Positions 17,224-25,969 are shown, counted from the stretch's first letter. The stretch is 64,000 nt of DNA from Leucobacter edaphi (GCF_016522535.1 NZ_JAEHOI010000005.1:248001-312000); one strand, 5' to 3'. The notes: generated by a model not told the origin, from the letters alone. Made by a program: numbers and translations.

Positions 17224-18534
17224 ATGCTCACCCCACAGACCGAGGTCACCGATGTCCTCGTCATCGGCGGCGGCCAATCCGGTGTCGCGATGAGCGAGCA
17301 CCTGACCGACCGCGGAATCCCGCACATCGTGCTCGAGCGCGACCGCATCGCCGAGCGCTGGCGCTCCGAGCGCTGGGACTCGCTCGTCGCCAACGGACCG
17401 GCCTGGCACGATCGCTTCCCCGGCATGGACTTCAGGACCGACCCCGACGGCTTCGCCACCAAGGACGAGATCGCCGACTACTTCGTCGCCTACGCCGAGC
17501 AGGTCGGCGCGCCGATCCGCGAGGGCGTCGAAGTCCTGAAGGTGACGAAGAAGCCGAACGCGAAGGGCTTCATCGCCGAGACGACCGAGGGCCGGATCCG
17601 CGCCCGCTACATCGTCTCGGCCACCGGCGCCTTCCAGCAACCGTCGATCCCGCCGATCCTCCCCGAGGACAGCCCGATCACGCAGCTCCACTCGGCGGCC
17701 TACCGCAACCCCGACCAGCTCCCCGAGGGCGGCGTGCTCGTCGTCGGATCGGGATCGTCCGGCGTGCAGATCGCCGCCGAGCTGCGCGAGGCCGGCCGCG
17801 AGGTGTACCTCGCGGTGAGCCCCCACGAGCGTCCGCCGCGCCGCTACCGCGGCCGCGACTTCGTGTGGTGGCTCGGTGTTCTGGGCATGTGGGACGCCCC
17901 GACCCCCGCGCGCGGTGCCGAGCACATCACGATCTCGGTGAGCGGCGCGAACGGCGGCGAGACCGTCGATTTCCGCAAGCTCGCCGCGAGCGGAATCACG
18001 CTCGTCGGGCGGGCGGTCTCGTGCGAGGACGGGGTGATGTCGTTCGCCCCGGATCTCGGCGCGAACATTGCCGTCGGCGACTCCACGTACCTGTCCATCC
18101 TCGATGGCGCGGACGCCTACATCGAGGCGAACGGCCTGGACCTGCCCGAGGACCCGGACGCCCGCGTCATGGGCGCCGAACCCGAGTGCGTGTCCCACCC
18201 CGTTCGCGAGCTGGATCTCGCCGCGGCCGGCGTCACGTCGATCGTGTGGGCCACCGGATTCCGTTCCGACTACAGCTGGCTCCAGGTCGAGGCGTTCGAC
18301 CCGCAGGGCCGCCCCGTCCAGCAGCGCGGGATCTCACCCGTTCCTGGCGTCTATTTCCTGGGGCTGCCGTGGCAGTCGCGCCGGGGCTCGACGTTCATCT
18401 GGGGCATCTGGCACGACGCGAAGTACCTCGCCGATCAAATCAATATCCAGCTCGGCTACGGCGCCTACCGGGGCAGCGCGCGGAAGGTGCCGCGGGCCGA
18501 ATCCGAGGCGTTCGACGCGGCGGTCGTGCGCTGA
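17224..18534 (+). CDS. Flavin-containing monooxygenase (copy 1)
   Basis: A 436-residue NAD(P)/FAD-dependent monooxygenase of the class B/CzcO type. FAD motif GGGQSG at 15-20, NADPH motif GSGSSG at 175-180, and VWATGFRSDY near the C-terminus. ATG at 17224 follows GGAG. It would insert oxygen at a nitrogen, sulfur or carbon of a small substrate using NADPH. The neighbouring gene at 18753 encodes a close paralog of nearly equal length. A T-N11-A site upstream links it to the LysR regulator. Substrate unknown; N-oxidation would suit the amine theme. Confidence 0.88.
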   Translation: MLTPQTEVTDVLVIGGGQSGVAMSEHLTDRGIPHIVLERDRIAERWRSERWDSLVANGPAWHDRFPGMDFRTDPDGFATKDEIADYFVAYAEQVGAPIREGVEVLKVTKKPNAKGFIAETTEGRIRARYIVSATGAFQQPSIPPILPEDSPITQLHSAAYRNPDQLPEGGVLVVGSGSSGVQIAAELREAGREVYLAVSPHERPPRRYRGRDFVWWLGVLGMWDAPTPARGAEHITISVSGANGGETVDFRKLAASGITLVGRAVSCEDGVMSFAPDLGANIAVGDSTYLSILDGADAYIEANGLDLPEDPDARVMGAEPECVSHPVRELDLAAAGVTSIVWATGFRSDYSWLQVEAFDPQGRPVQQRGISPVPGVYFLGLPWQSRRGSTFIWGIWHDAKYLADQINIQLGYGAYRGSARKVPRAESEAFDAAVVR

Positions 18535-18561
18535 CGACGCCGGGGAGAATGCATAAAACCG

Positions 18562-18597
18562 ATCCCCTGGGGATTATTCATCACCTGAAGTGATGAA
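18562..18597. promoter_or_regulatory. Paired palindromes before second monooxygenase
   Basis: ATCCCC-T-GGGGAT (18562-18574) is followed by a perfect 8-bp inverted repeat TTCATCAC ... GTGATGAA with a CTGAA spacer (18577-18597). The first may terminate copy 1. The second has operator-like geometry (N5 spacer) but different arms from the LysR sites, so it may bind another regulator. Confidence 0.5.
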
Positions 18598-18752
18598 GTG
18601 CACCGCCAAGCGATATTGGCTTCTCCGCCCAGACCAGGGTTTGCTGGTTTTCGTCCCGGGACGCACACCGTCGTCGCGTCCACGGCGGGGCGAGGATACC
18701 CCGATCCTCGCCCCGCTCGGGGAACACCAGTGAATTCGAGCGGAGAGAACAC

Positions 18753-20060
18753 ATGTCGAGCACAGAAGCCGAGGTCACCGAAGTCCTCGTCGTCGGCGCG
18801 GGCCAGGCCGGTGTCGCCATGAGCGAGCACCTGGGCGCGAAGGGAATCCCCCACATCGTCCTCGAACGGAACCGGATCGCCGAGCGCTGGCGCTCCGAGC
18901 GCTGGGACTCGCTCGTCGCCAACGGACCCGCGTGGCACGATCGCTTCCCGGGCATGGAGTTCGCCGGCGTCGAAGCCGACGAGTTCGCGCCGAAGGAGCG
19001 CGTCGCACAGTACTTCGAGGACTACGTCGAGATGCTCGGCGCCCCCGTCCGCACGGGGGTTGAGGTGCTGAGCGTGAAGAAGCGCGAGGGCGGCGCGGGC
19101 TTCATCGCAGAGACGTCCGACGGGCCCATCCAGGCGCGCTACGTCGTCGCCGCGACCGGCGCCTTCCAGCTCCCGGCGATTCCCCCGATCGTTCCCGAGG
19201 ACAGCGGCCTCTTCCAGCTGCACTCGAGCGGCTACCGCAACCCGGAGCAGCTGCCCGAGGGCGGCGTGCTCGTCGTCGGCGCCGGCTCCTCCGGCGTGCA
19301 GATCGCCGCCGAGCTCCGCGCCGCCGGCCGCGAGGTCTATCTCGCCGTCGGCCCGCACGACCGTCCGCCGCAGCGCTACCGCGGCCGCAGCTTCGTGTGG
19401 TGGCTGGGCGTCCTCGGCATGTGGGAGGCCTCGGCGCCCGCTGCTGGCGCCGAGCACGTCACGATCGCGGTGAGCGGCGCGAACGGCGGGCACACGGTCG
19501 ACTTCCGCAACCTCGCGAACGACGGCATCCGCCTCGTCGGCCGCGCCACCGGCTTCGTGGACGGCAAGCTCACCTTCAACGGCGACCTCGCGGACAACAT
19601 CCGCCTCGGCGACCAGAACTACCTGTCGATGCTCGACGCTGCCGACGAGTACATCGAGCGCAACGGCCTCGACTTCCCCGAGGAGCCCGAGGCGCGCGAG
19701 CTCGGACCGCTCCCCGCCGACGCCGAGAACCCGATCCGGGAGGTCGATCTCGCCGAGGCGGGCATCACCTCGATCGTGTGGGCGACCGGCTTCCGCAGCG
19801 ACTACGGCTGGCTGCAGGTCGACGCGTTCGACGAGGCCGGGCGTCCCGTCCACCAGCGCGGCGTCTCCAAGGAGCCCGGCGTCTACTTCCTCGGCCTGCC
19901 CTGGCAGTCGCGGCGCGGCTCGACCTTCATCTGGGGCGTCTGGCACGATGCGAAGTTCCTGGGCGACCAGATCGCGATCCAGCACAGCTACCTCGACTAC
20001 GAGGGCGATGGCAAGCCGTCGAACTACGTGCCGCGCACCGCGGTCCCCGTGACGGCGTAG
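18753..20060 (+). CDS. Flavin-containing monooxygenase (copy 2)
   Basis: A 435-residue paralog of the monooxygenase just upstream; the alignment is almost gap-free, with the same FAD (VGAGQAG, ~14-20) and NADPH (GAGSSG, ~175-180) motifs and the shared stretch VWATGFRSDYGWLQVDAFD near the end. ATG at 18753 follows GGAG. Part of the leader is also duplicated, but the operator differs, so the two copies may answer different signals or act on related substrates. The 3' side runs into the poly-G block. Confidence 0.88.
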   Translation: MSSTEAEVTEVLVVGAGQAGVAMSEHLGAKGIPHIVLERNRIAERWRSERWDSLVANGPAWHDRFPGMEFAGVEADEFAPKERVAQYFEDYVEMLGAPVRTGVEVLSVKKREGGAGFIAETSDGPIQARYVVAATGAFQLPAIPPIVPEDSGLFQLHSSGYRNPEQLPEGGVLVVGAGSSGVQIAAELRAAGREVYLAVGPHDRPPQRYRGRSFVWWLGVLGMWEASAPAAGAEHVTIAVSGANGGHTVDFRNLANDGIRLVGRATGFVDGKLTFNGDLADNIRLGDQNYLSMLDAADEYIERNGLDFPEEPEARELGPLPADAENPIREVDLAEAGITSIVWATGFRSDYGWLQVDAFDEAGRPVHQRGVSKEPGVYFLGLPWQSRRGSTFIWGVWHDAKFLGDQIAIQHSYLDYEGDGKPSNYVPRTAVPVTA

Positions 20061-20070
20061 CGCGCCAGGA

Positions 20071-20229
20071 CGAAACGAGCGAGCGGGGGGGGGGGGGGGG
20101 GGGGGGGGGCCCCCCCCCCCCGGGGGGGGGGGGGGCCCCCACCCCCGCGGGGGGGGGGGGTCGGCCCCCACGCCCCGCGGGGGGGGGGGGGGGGGGGGGT
20201 GCCCCCCCCCCCCCCCCCGCTCGTGTTTC
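20071..20229. repeat. Poly-G/poly-C block at a convergent terminator
   Basis: Homopolymer runs of G and C fill 20085-20218 (the first is 25 G), broken by a few other bases. The flanks are inverted: CGAAAC...CGAGCGGGG on the left and CCCCGCTCG T GTTTCG on the right, between two convergent genes. The likely original is one strong hairpin terminator; the long runs look like sequencing or assembly error at it. No gene should be read through this block. Confidence 0.7.
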
Positions 20230-20240
20230 GCAGCGACCCG

Positions 20241-20543
20241 TCAGACGGTGAAGTCGGAGGCCACCCGCGCCACCGCGTACCGCTTCACCACGGCGCCCGC
20301 GGAGACGTGGTCGGGGTGCGTGGCGTACGCGGCGAGCCCCTCGGCGTCGTCGAAGTCCGCTACGAGGGTGAGGTCATAGTTCTCGCCATCGAAGAGCTCG
20401 TTGCGGTGCACGGCGAGCGCGCGCACGCTCGGCACGATGTCGGCGAGCGGCGAGAGCGCGGCGATGATCTCGGCCGCCTGGGCGTCGCGCTCGGCCCGGG
20501 TGTCGCCGGCGAGTTTCCAGTTCACGATGTGACGCAGGGTCAT
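20241..20543 (-). CDS. Dabb (stress-response A/B barrel) family protein
   Basis: A 100-residue single-domain ferredoxin-like alpha/beta barrel. Family marks are the opening MTLRHIVNWKL, the central YDLTLVADFDDAEGLAAYA and HPDHVSAGAVVK near the end. Such proteins act as small dimeric barrels, sometimes as enzymes on hydrophobic or polyketide-like compounds; no function can be assigned here. It faces the second monooxygenase across the poly-G block. Confidence 0.88.
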   Translation of the reverse strand: MTLRHIVNWKLAGDTRAERDAQAAEIIAALSPLADIVPSVRALAVHRNELFDGENYDLTLVADFDDAEGLAAYATHPDHVSAGAVVKRYAVARVASDFTV

Positions 20544-20584
20544 GGGTGTGCTCCAGTCGGGGTGAGAGGCGGTCGGTCTCGCGT

Positions 20585-20878
20585 TCAGCGGCCGCGCAGC
20601 GCGCCGAAGGGGCCGCGGGCGGCGCGCTCGAGCGCCGAGCGGAAGCGGGCGGGGTCGACCCGCCAGATCGCGTGGCGCTTGCCGTTGATCTGCACCACGG
20701 GAATGTGCTCCGCGTGCACGCGGGCCAGCTGCGCGTCCCGCAGGATGTCGAGCTCCTCGAACTCGGTGGTGATCCCGGCGGCCGCGAGCTCGCCGCGGAC
20801 GAGCTCGATCGTCTCGCGGGCGTCATCGCAGAGATGACAGCCGGGCTTGCCGATCAGGGTGACGCGCACCTCGCGCAC
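20585..20878 (-). CDS. Glutaredoxin-family protein
   Basis: A 97-residue thioredoxin-fold protein. The GTG start at 20878 is chosen because GGAGG lies 6 nt upstream and the fold begins at once with VRVTLIGKPGCHLCDDA; the longer in-frame extension overlaps the bS22 gene. The CHLC motif is the redox pair, and HIPVVQINGKRHAIWRVD holds the cis-Pro loop. Glutaredoxin-like proteins of this type are common in actinobacteria without glutathione and may use mycothiol. No partner is visible. Confidence 0.85.
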   Translation of the reverse strand: MREVRVTLIGKPGCHLCDDARETIELVRGELAAAGITTEFEELDILRDAQLARVHAEHIPVVQINGKRHAIWRVDPARFRSALERAARGPFGALRGR

Positions 20879-20916
20879 GATCCGCCTCCGAAGCTCAGGG
20901 AGATGATTGAGGAAGG

Positions 20917-20947
20917 AAAAAGGCGCCGGACCACTGGCCCGACGCCT
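20917..20947 (-). terminator. Intrinsic terminator of the bS22 gene
   Basis: On the minus strand AGGCGTCGG ... CCGGCGCCT (one G-U pair) is followed by a T5 tract, 30 nt after the bS22 stop. It is one of the few classical T-tract terminators in the window. Confidence 0.75.
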
Positions 20948-20976
20948 CGATCGGCCGCGCCCCGAGGGCGCCCCGA

Positions 20977-21075
20977 TTACTTCTTGTTGCGACGCTGGTG
21001 ACGCGTCTTGCGCAGCAGCTTGCGGTGCTTCTTCTTCGACATGCGCTTGCGACGCTTCTTGATAACAGAACCCAT
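20977..21075 (-). CDS. Small ribosomal protein bS22 (AURKAIP1/COX24 domain)
   Basis: A 32-residue, extremely basic protein: [20 protein letters not shown] then [12 protein letters not shown]. It matches the actinobacterial 30S protein bS22 first seen in mycobacterial ribosome structures, annotated as AURKAIP1/COX24 domain protein. Codons here are AAG/CGC-rich and include less biased GTT, GGT and TCT, consistent with high expression. A strong terminator follows. It is monocistronic. Confidence 0.93.
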   Translation of the reverse strand: MGSVIKKRRKRMSKKKHRKLLRKTRHQRRNKK

Positions 21076-21207
21076 GGGTCACCTCTTCACGTATCTCGGG
21101 CCCCGAGACAGGTGGCCCACAAAACGATTATTCTACTCCGATGCGGCCGCGAGCGCGAACTCGCAGCTCGGGGCGCACATCGACGCGCTTTTCCCCGGCC
21201 GCGGGAT

Positions 21208-21681
21208 CTACCCGCGGAGCTTGAAACGCGCCACGAGTTCCTTGACGCGGTTCTCGGCGATCGCCACCGACCGGCCGATCCGTTCGGCGGCCGCGGCCGC
21301 CTCCTCGGGAAGCACCTCGCCCTCGTCGCCGAACGGGTCGTCCGCCCCGGGACCCGGAATCCGTTCGCCCTGTTCCGATAGGTATTCGACCGTAACCTCG
21401 GTGTCGAAGCCTGCGGAGAGGAAGGGGATCACGAAGTCCTCGACCATCTCCAGCGGCTCGGGGTCGAGCGAGTAGAAGCGGTGCTGCCCCTCCTCGCGCA
21501 CGGTGACGAGTTCCGCCTCGCGGAGCACCTTCAGGTGCTTCGACACAGTGGGCTGGCTGATCTCCAGCTCAGCCACAATTTCGGAGACGCTCGCCTCGGC
21601 GCTCTGCTGGTGGCGCTCGAGCAGCACTTGCAGGATGTCCCGCCGCGTGCCGTCCGCGATGACTCCGAAGATATCTGGCAT
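21208..21681 (-). CDS. ArsR-type winged-helix transcriptional regulator
   Basis: A 157-residue DNA-binding protein. Residues 1-~85 are an ArsR-like winged helix (DGTRRDILQVLLERHQQ, EISQPTVSKHLKVLREAELV, REEGQHRFYSLDP). The C-terminal ~70 residues are acidic then helical and lack an obvious metal site. ATG at 21681 follows a GGTGGGT stretch. It is divergent from the trkH-trkA operon, 174 nt away, so control of potassium uptake is possible; that is inference from position. Confidence 0.87.
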   Translation of the reverse strand: MPDIFGVIADGTRRDILQVLLERHQQSAEASVSEIVAELEISQPTVSKHLKVLREAELVTVREEGQHRFYSLDPEPLEMVEDFVIPFLSAGFDTEVTVEYLSEQGERIPGPGADDPFGDEGEVLPEEAAAAAERIGRSVAIAENRVKELVARFKLRG

Positions 21682-21855
21682 ACCCACCAGGGTAGTCGGA
21701 GCGGGGCCGCTCTGTCGTCCCCGGCTTCCCCCCTCCCTCGTGACCAGGGATTCCCGAAGCTGCACGCGTGGTTTCCCGGACCGGGAGCGGTGTGTACCAT
21801 GAATGCTCGAACGTCGGCGATCCCGATGCTCACACGAGACCAGAAAGAAGGAGCC

Positions 21856-23292
21856 GTGACGGCACGCGCCGCGAGTCGGCGAGGCAACCCCTCGTTCTCG
21901 CAGAAGTCCTGGATCAGTGCGCTGATCCAGTCATCGCCGCCACGCTTCGCGATCCTCGTCTTCTCCGCGCTCATCCTGCTGTGGACCGCCCTCCTCGCCG
22001 CGCCCTTCTCGAGCCGCACGGGCGAGGTGACCCCGCTCGCCGACGCCCTCTTCACGGCCGTTTCCGCGATCTGCGTCACGGGCCTCTCGACCGTCGACAT
22101 GGCCACGCACTGGTCGCTGTTCGGCGACCTCGTGATCCTCGCGGGCATCCAGATCGGCGGCATCGGCGTCCTCACCCTCGCGAGCATCCTCGGCATGACC
22201 GTGACGAGGCGCCTCGGGCTGCGCCAGCGCCTGCTCGCCGCTGGCGATACCAACCCCATGCGCATGGGGCGCGGCGTGTCGGAGAGCCAGGCGGTCGGTC
22301 TCGGCGAGATCGGCGGCCTGCTGGGCACGGTCGCGATGAGCCTCGTCGTCATCGAGCTCGCCCTCACGATCATGATCACCCCCCGCCTCATGATGGAGGG
22401 CTACGACTTCTGGCACGCGCTCTGGTTCGCGTTCTACCTCGCGGCCTCCGCCTTCACGAACACGGGCTTCGTTCCGATGCCCGGCGGGCTCGAGCCGTTC
22501 CTCACCGACGTCTATCTGCTCTCCGTGCTCGGGATCGGCGTGTTCCTCGGCGCGATCGGTTTCCCCGTGATCTTCGCCCTGTACCGCTACGTGACCGGCG
22601 GCTCCCGCGCCCACAAGCGGATCGGGCTGCACACGAAGCTCACCCTGGCGACGACGCTCATCTTCGTGATCTTCGGGTGGCTCGCGATCGCCTCGCTCGA
22701 GTGGGACAACCCCGCGACGCTCGGCTCGCAGGGCACGGGGCACACGCTGTTCAGTTCGCTCTACATGTCCGTCATGACGAGATCGGGCGGGCTCGGGATC
22801 ATCGATCCGTCCGACATGAACGGCTCGACGCTGCTCGTGATGGACATGCTCATGTTCGTGGGCGGCGGCTCCGCATCGACGGCCGGCGGCATCAAGGTCA
22901 CGACGATCGCGGTGCTGTTCCTCGCCGCCTACGCCGAGGCTCGCGGCTACCGCGACGTCCAGGCCTTCGGCCGCAGCATCCCGAACGAGGTGCTCCGCGT
23001 CTCCGTCTCCGTGCTGATCTGGGGCGCGACGATCGTGCTCGCGTCGACGGTCGCGATCCTGCACATCACGAAGGAACCCCTCGACATCGTGCTGTTCGAG
23101 GTGATCTCCGCGTTCGGCACCTGTGGGCTGTCGAGCAACCTGTCGGCGGAGCTCCCCGATTCAGGAAAGTACATCCTCGCCGCGACCATGTGGGCCGGTC
23201 GCGTCGGAACCGTCACGCTCGCCGCCGCCGTCGCCGCGACGAGCCGCTCACGTCTCTACCGTCTCCCCGAGGAAAGGCCGATCGTTGGTTGA
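21856..23292 (+). CDS. TrkH-type potassium uptake channel subunit
   Basis: A 478-residue membrane protein of the Trk/Ktr/HKT superfamily. Four pore loops are visible with their selectivity glycines: SAICVTGLS, SAFTNTGFV, MTRSGGLG and SAFGTCGLSSN. The GTG start at 21856 follows AAGGAG. The length fits KtrB/TrkH. It pairs with the downstream NAD-binding TrkA/KtrA protein, whose start overlaps this stop by 8 nt, so the two form a K+ uptake system at the membrane. Confidence 0.93.
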   Translation: MTARAASRRGNPSFSQKSWISALIQSSPPRFAILVFSALILLWTALLAAPFSSRTGEVTPLADALFTAVSAICVTGLSTVDMATHWSLFGDLVILAGIQIGGIGVLTLASILGMTVTRRLGLRQRLLAAGDTNPMRMGRGVSESQAVGLGEIGGLLGTVAMSLVVIELALTIMITPRLMMEGYDFWHALWFAFYLAASAFTNTGFVPMPGGLEPFLTDVYLLSVLGIGVFLGAIGFPVIFALYRYVTGGSRAHKRIGLHTKLTLATTLIFVIFGWLAIASLEWDNPATLGSQGTGHTLFSSLYMSVMTRSGGLGIIDPSDMNGSTLLVMDMLMFVGGGSASTAGGIKVTTIAVLFLAAYAEARGYRDVQAFGRSIPNEVLRVSVSVLIWGATIVLASTVAILHITKEPLDIVLFEVISAFGTCGLSSNLSAELPDSGKYILAATMWAGRVGTVTLAAAVAATSRSRLYRLPEERPIVG

Positions 23293-23950
23293 TATTCGAA
23301 GTGATGCCCCCGTCATCGTGATCGGCCTCGGCCGCTTCGGCGCCGCCACGGCCGGCCAGCTCGACCGGCAGGATCGCGAGGTGCTCGTCGTCGACACCGA
23401 TCCCGCGCTCGTGCAGAAGTGGTCGGATCGCGTGACCCACGCGGTGCAGGCCGACGCCCGCTCGATGGAGGCCCTGCGCCAGATCGGCGCGGACGAGTTC
23501 CAGATCGCCGTCGTCGCGACGGGTGCGTCGATCGAGTCGAGCGTGCTCATCGCCGCGAACCTCGTCGATCTCGGGATCCCGCAGATCTGGGCGAAGGCGA
23601 TCTCGCTGTCCCACGGCAAGATCCTCGAGCGGATCGGCGTGAACCACGTCATCTATCCGGAGCGCGAGGCCGGCGAGCGGGTCGCCCACCTGCTCTCGGG
23701 CAGCATGCTCGACTTCATCCAGTTCGACGACAACTACGTCATCGCGAAGATGTACCCGCCGCGCTCGATCCGGGGCCGCTCGCTCGCCGACAGCGGCGTG
23801 CGCACGCGATATCGCGTGACCGTCGTCGGCGTCAAGACCCCCGGTCAGCCGTTCACACACGCCACGCAGGACACCGTGGTGTCGCCGCACGACCTCATCA
23901 TCGTGTCGGGCACGGCGTCCGACGTGGAGCGCTTCGCCACGATCGGCTAG
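23285..23950 (+). CDS. TrkA/KtrA-type potassium uptake regulatory subunit
   Basis: A 221-residue RCK protein: TrkA-N Rossmann domain (PVIVIGLGRFGAATAGQL, then an acidic DTD at the end of strand 2) and TrkA-C domain (~140-221). The TTG start at 23285 follows GAGGAAAGG and overlaps the trkH stop. It gates the TrkH channel according to bound nucleotide (NAD(H), ATP/ADP or c-di-AMP in various relatives). The next gene, proC, is convergent with only 12 nt between stops. Confidence 0.92.
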   Translation: MVDIRSDAPVIVIGLGRFGAATAGQLDRQDREVLVVDTDPALVQKWSDRVTHAVQADARSMEALRQIGADEFQIAVVATGASIESSVLIAANLVDLGIPQIWAKAISLSHGKILERIGVNHVIYPEREAGERVAHLLSGSMLDFIQFDDNYVIAKMYPPRSIRGRSLADSGVRTRYRVTVVGVKTPGQPFTHATQDTVVSPHDLIIVSGTASDVERFATIG

Positions 23951-23962
23951 CGCCCGCGGCCC

Positions 23963-24850
23963 CTACTGCGCTTCGAGCTCCTCGGAGCGCCGGATGTTCG
24001 CGGCGAGCGCCCGGTCGAACAGCGTCCCCCAGTCGGCGCCCTGCAGCACCTCGATCGCGCGCTCAGTCGTGCCCTTCGGGCTCGTCACGTTGCGGCGCAG
24101 CTGCGCGGGCTCGTCGGCGCTGCCGAACATGAGCTCCGCGGCGCCGGCGATCGTGCCCTGCACGAGCGTGCGGGCCTGATCAGGGTCGAATCCGAGCCGC
24201 TCGGCCGCCGCGGTCATCTCCTCGGCGTAGAGGAAGAGGTAGGCGGGGCCCGAGCCGGAGATCGCGGCGATCGCGTTGATCTGGTCCTCGCGCACCTCGA
24301 TCACGTCGCCGACGGTCGCGAAGAGGCGGCTCACGGTCGCGAGGTCGCTCGCGCTCGCGGCGGCGCCCGGCGCGATGCCCGTCACGCCTCGGCCGATGAG
24401 CGAGGGCGTGTTCGGCATCGCCCGGACCACGGAAACGCCGTCGGAAAGCTCGGCCTCGATGGTCGCGCAGGTGACGCCGGCAGCGACGCTCACCACGATC
24501 GCGCCGGGCTCCAGGTCCGCGGCGATCTCGGCGACGACGTCCCGGATCATCCACGGCTTCACCCCGAGGATCACGAGGCCGGCGCCACGGACGGCGCGCC
24601 GGTTCGCCTCGGGGTCCGACTCCCCAGCGATCGCCTCAACGTCCGACGCGCCGGAGAACCGCAGGGCGCTCTCCTCCGAGCGCGTCGTCACCCGGATCGG
24701 GCGCGCGATCCTGACCTCGGGCCTGCGCAGCCCCTCCAGAATGGCTCCGCCCATCGATCCCACCCCGAGCATCGCCGTGATCGGGAGTTCTGCGGTGTCG
24801 TTCGAGGTCGCGGAGGTGGTTTCCCTGGTCTGCTCGTGCGCTGCGGTCAT
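23963..24850 (-). CDS. proC: Pyrroline-5-carboxylate reductase
   Basis: A 295-residue NAD(P)H-dependent enzyme making proline from pyrroline-5-carboxylate. Rossmann motif GVGSMGGAI (~29-37), the ILGVKPWMI segment, and the C-terminal dimer domain with ISGSGPAYLFLYAEEM and NVTSPKGTTERAIEVL, the family signature. The start at 24850 gives a 26-residue low-complexity N-terminal extension ahead of the fold; Met27 is an alternative start. Confidence 0.93.
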   Translation of the reverse strand: MTAAHEQTRETTSATSNDTAELPITAMLGVGSMGGAILEGLRRPEVRIARPIRVTTRSEESALRFSGASDVEAIAGESDPEANRRAVRGAGLVILGVKPWMIRDVVAEIAADLEPGAIVVSVAAGVTCATIEAELSDGVSVVRAMPNTPSLIGRGVTGIAPGAAASASDLATVSRLFATVGDVIEVREDQINAIAAISGSGPAYLFLYAEEMTAAAERLGFDPDQARTLVQGTIAGAAELMFGSADEPAQLRRNVTSPKGTTERAIEVLQGADWGTLFDRALAANIRRSEELEAQ

Positions 24851-25003
24851 GCTCTCCAGTGTAGGCAGCGGTCGCCCGCGCCGGGAGGTCTCCGCGGTCC
24901 GGCCCCGCGGCGCAGGACCCTCGAGGAATCCCGCGGGAGCACTGCCTCGCCGCGTAGACTGGGCGGGAAACGGAGTCACCCACCCTCCAGGAGGCAGAGC
25001 GGC

Positions 25004-25966
25004 ATGAGTGCGACAGGCGGCAACAAGGCGATCATCGCGGCGTTTCTCGCCAACATGGGGATCGCCATCACGAAGTTCATCGCCTGGGCGTTCTCGGGTT
25101 CGTCCTCGATGCTCGCGGAGGGCGTGCACTCCCTCGCGGACTCCGGCAACCAGCTGCTCCTGCTGCTCGGCGGGAAGCGCGCGAAGCAGGCGGCGGACAA
25201 GGAGCACCCGTTCGGTTACGGCCGGGTGCGCTTCGTCTACGCCTTCGTCGTCGCGATCGTGCTGTTCTCGATCGGTGGCGTGTTCTCCGTCTACGAGGGC
25301 ATCTCCAAGCTCCAGAATCCGCACCCGCTTGAGGTGTGGTGGCTGCCGGTGCTCGTGCTCGTGATCGCGATCACGCTCGAGAGCTTCTCGCTTCGCACCG
25401 CGATCAAGGAGAGCATCCCCCACAAGGGCAATTCGACGTGGGTGCAGTTCATCCGCCGCTCGAAGGCCCCCGAACTGCCGATCGTCCTGCTCGAGGATCT
25501 CGCGGCGCTGCTCGGCCTGGTCATCGCCCTGTTCGGTGTCGGCCTGACGGCGCTCACCGGCAACGGCCTGTACGACGGCATCGCGACGATCGCGATCGGC
25601 GTGCTGCTCGTGGCGGTCGCGGTGATCGTTGCGCTTGAGGTGAAGAGCCTGCTCGTGGGCGAGGGCGCGAGCGATGACGATGTCGCGAAGATCGAGACGG
25701 CGCTGCTCGCTTCGAAGGACGTCGGCCGGATCATCCACATGAAGACCCTGTATCTCGGACCGGACGAGTTCATGGTCGGCGCGAAGATCGACGTCGAGCC
25801 GTCGAAGACCATGGGCGAGGTGTCCGTGATCGTGAACCTCGCCGAGCGCCGGATCCGCGAGGCGGTTCCGGCCGCGCGGATCATCTACATCGAGCCGGAC
25901 ATCTATCTGGATCCGGACGCGGGGACGCCCTCGACCAGCTCCATCGTGATGCTGTCGAGCGACTAG
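25004..25966 (+). CDS. Cation diffusion facilitator family transporter
   Basis: A 320-residue CDF exporter with ~6 helices. The metal-site pattern is seen in SMLAEGVHSLADSGNQLLLL (helix II, HxxxD) and ALLGLVIALFG after VLLEDLAA (helix V, ExxxD-type); KEHPFGYGRVRF is the usual loop. The C-terminal ~90 residues form the cytoplasmic domain. AGGAGG precedes the ATG. It exports divalent metal such as Zn, Mn or Fe, by family. Confidence 0.9.
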   Translation: MSATGGNKAIIAAFLANMGIAITKFIAWAFSGSSSMLAEGVHSLADSGNQLLLLLGGKRAKQAADKEHPFGYGRVRFVYAFVVAIVLFSIGGVFSVYEGISKLQNPHPLEVWWLPVLVLVIAITLESFSLRTAIKESIPHKGNSTWVQFIRRSKAPELPIVLLEDLAALLGLVIALFGVGLTALTGNGLYDGIATIAIGVLLVAVAVIVALEVKSLLVGEGASDDDVAKIETALLASKDVGRIIHMKTLYLGPDEFMVGAKIDVEPSKTMGEVSVIVNLAERRIREAVPAARIIYIEPDIYLDPDAGTPSTSSIVMLSSD

Positions 25967-25969
25967 CCG

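Noticed and set aside
18465-20251. Frames that run through the poly-G/poly-C block, giving Gly/Pro-rich proteins
   Set aside because: They arise only from the homopolymer runs, which are probably artefacts, and lie opposite or out of frame with the monooxygenases.
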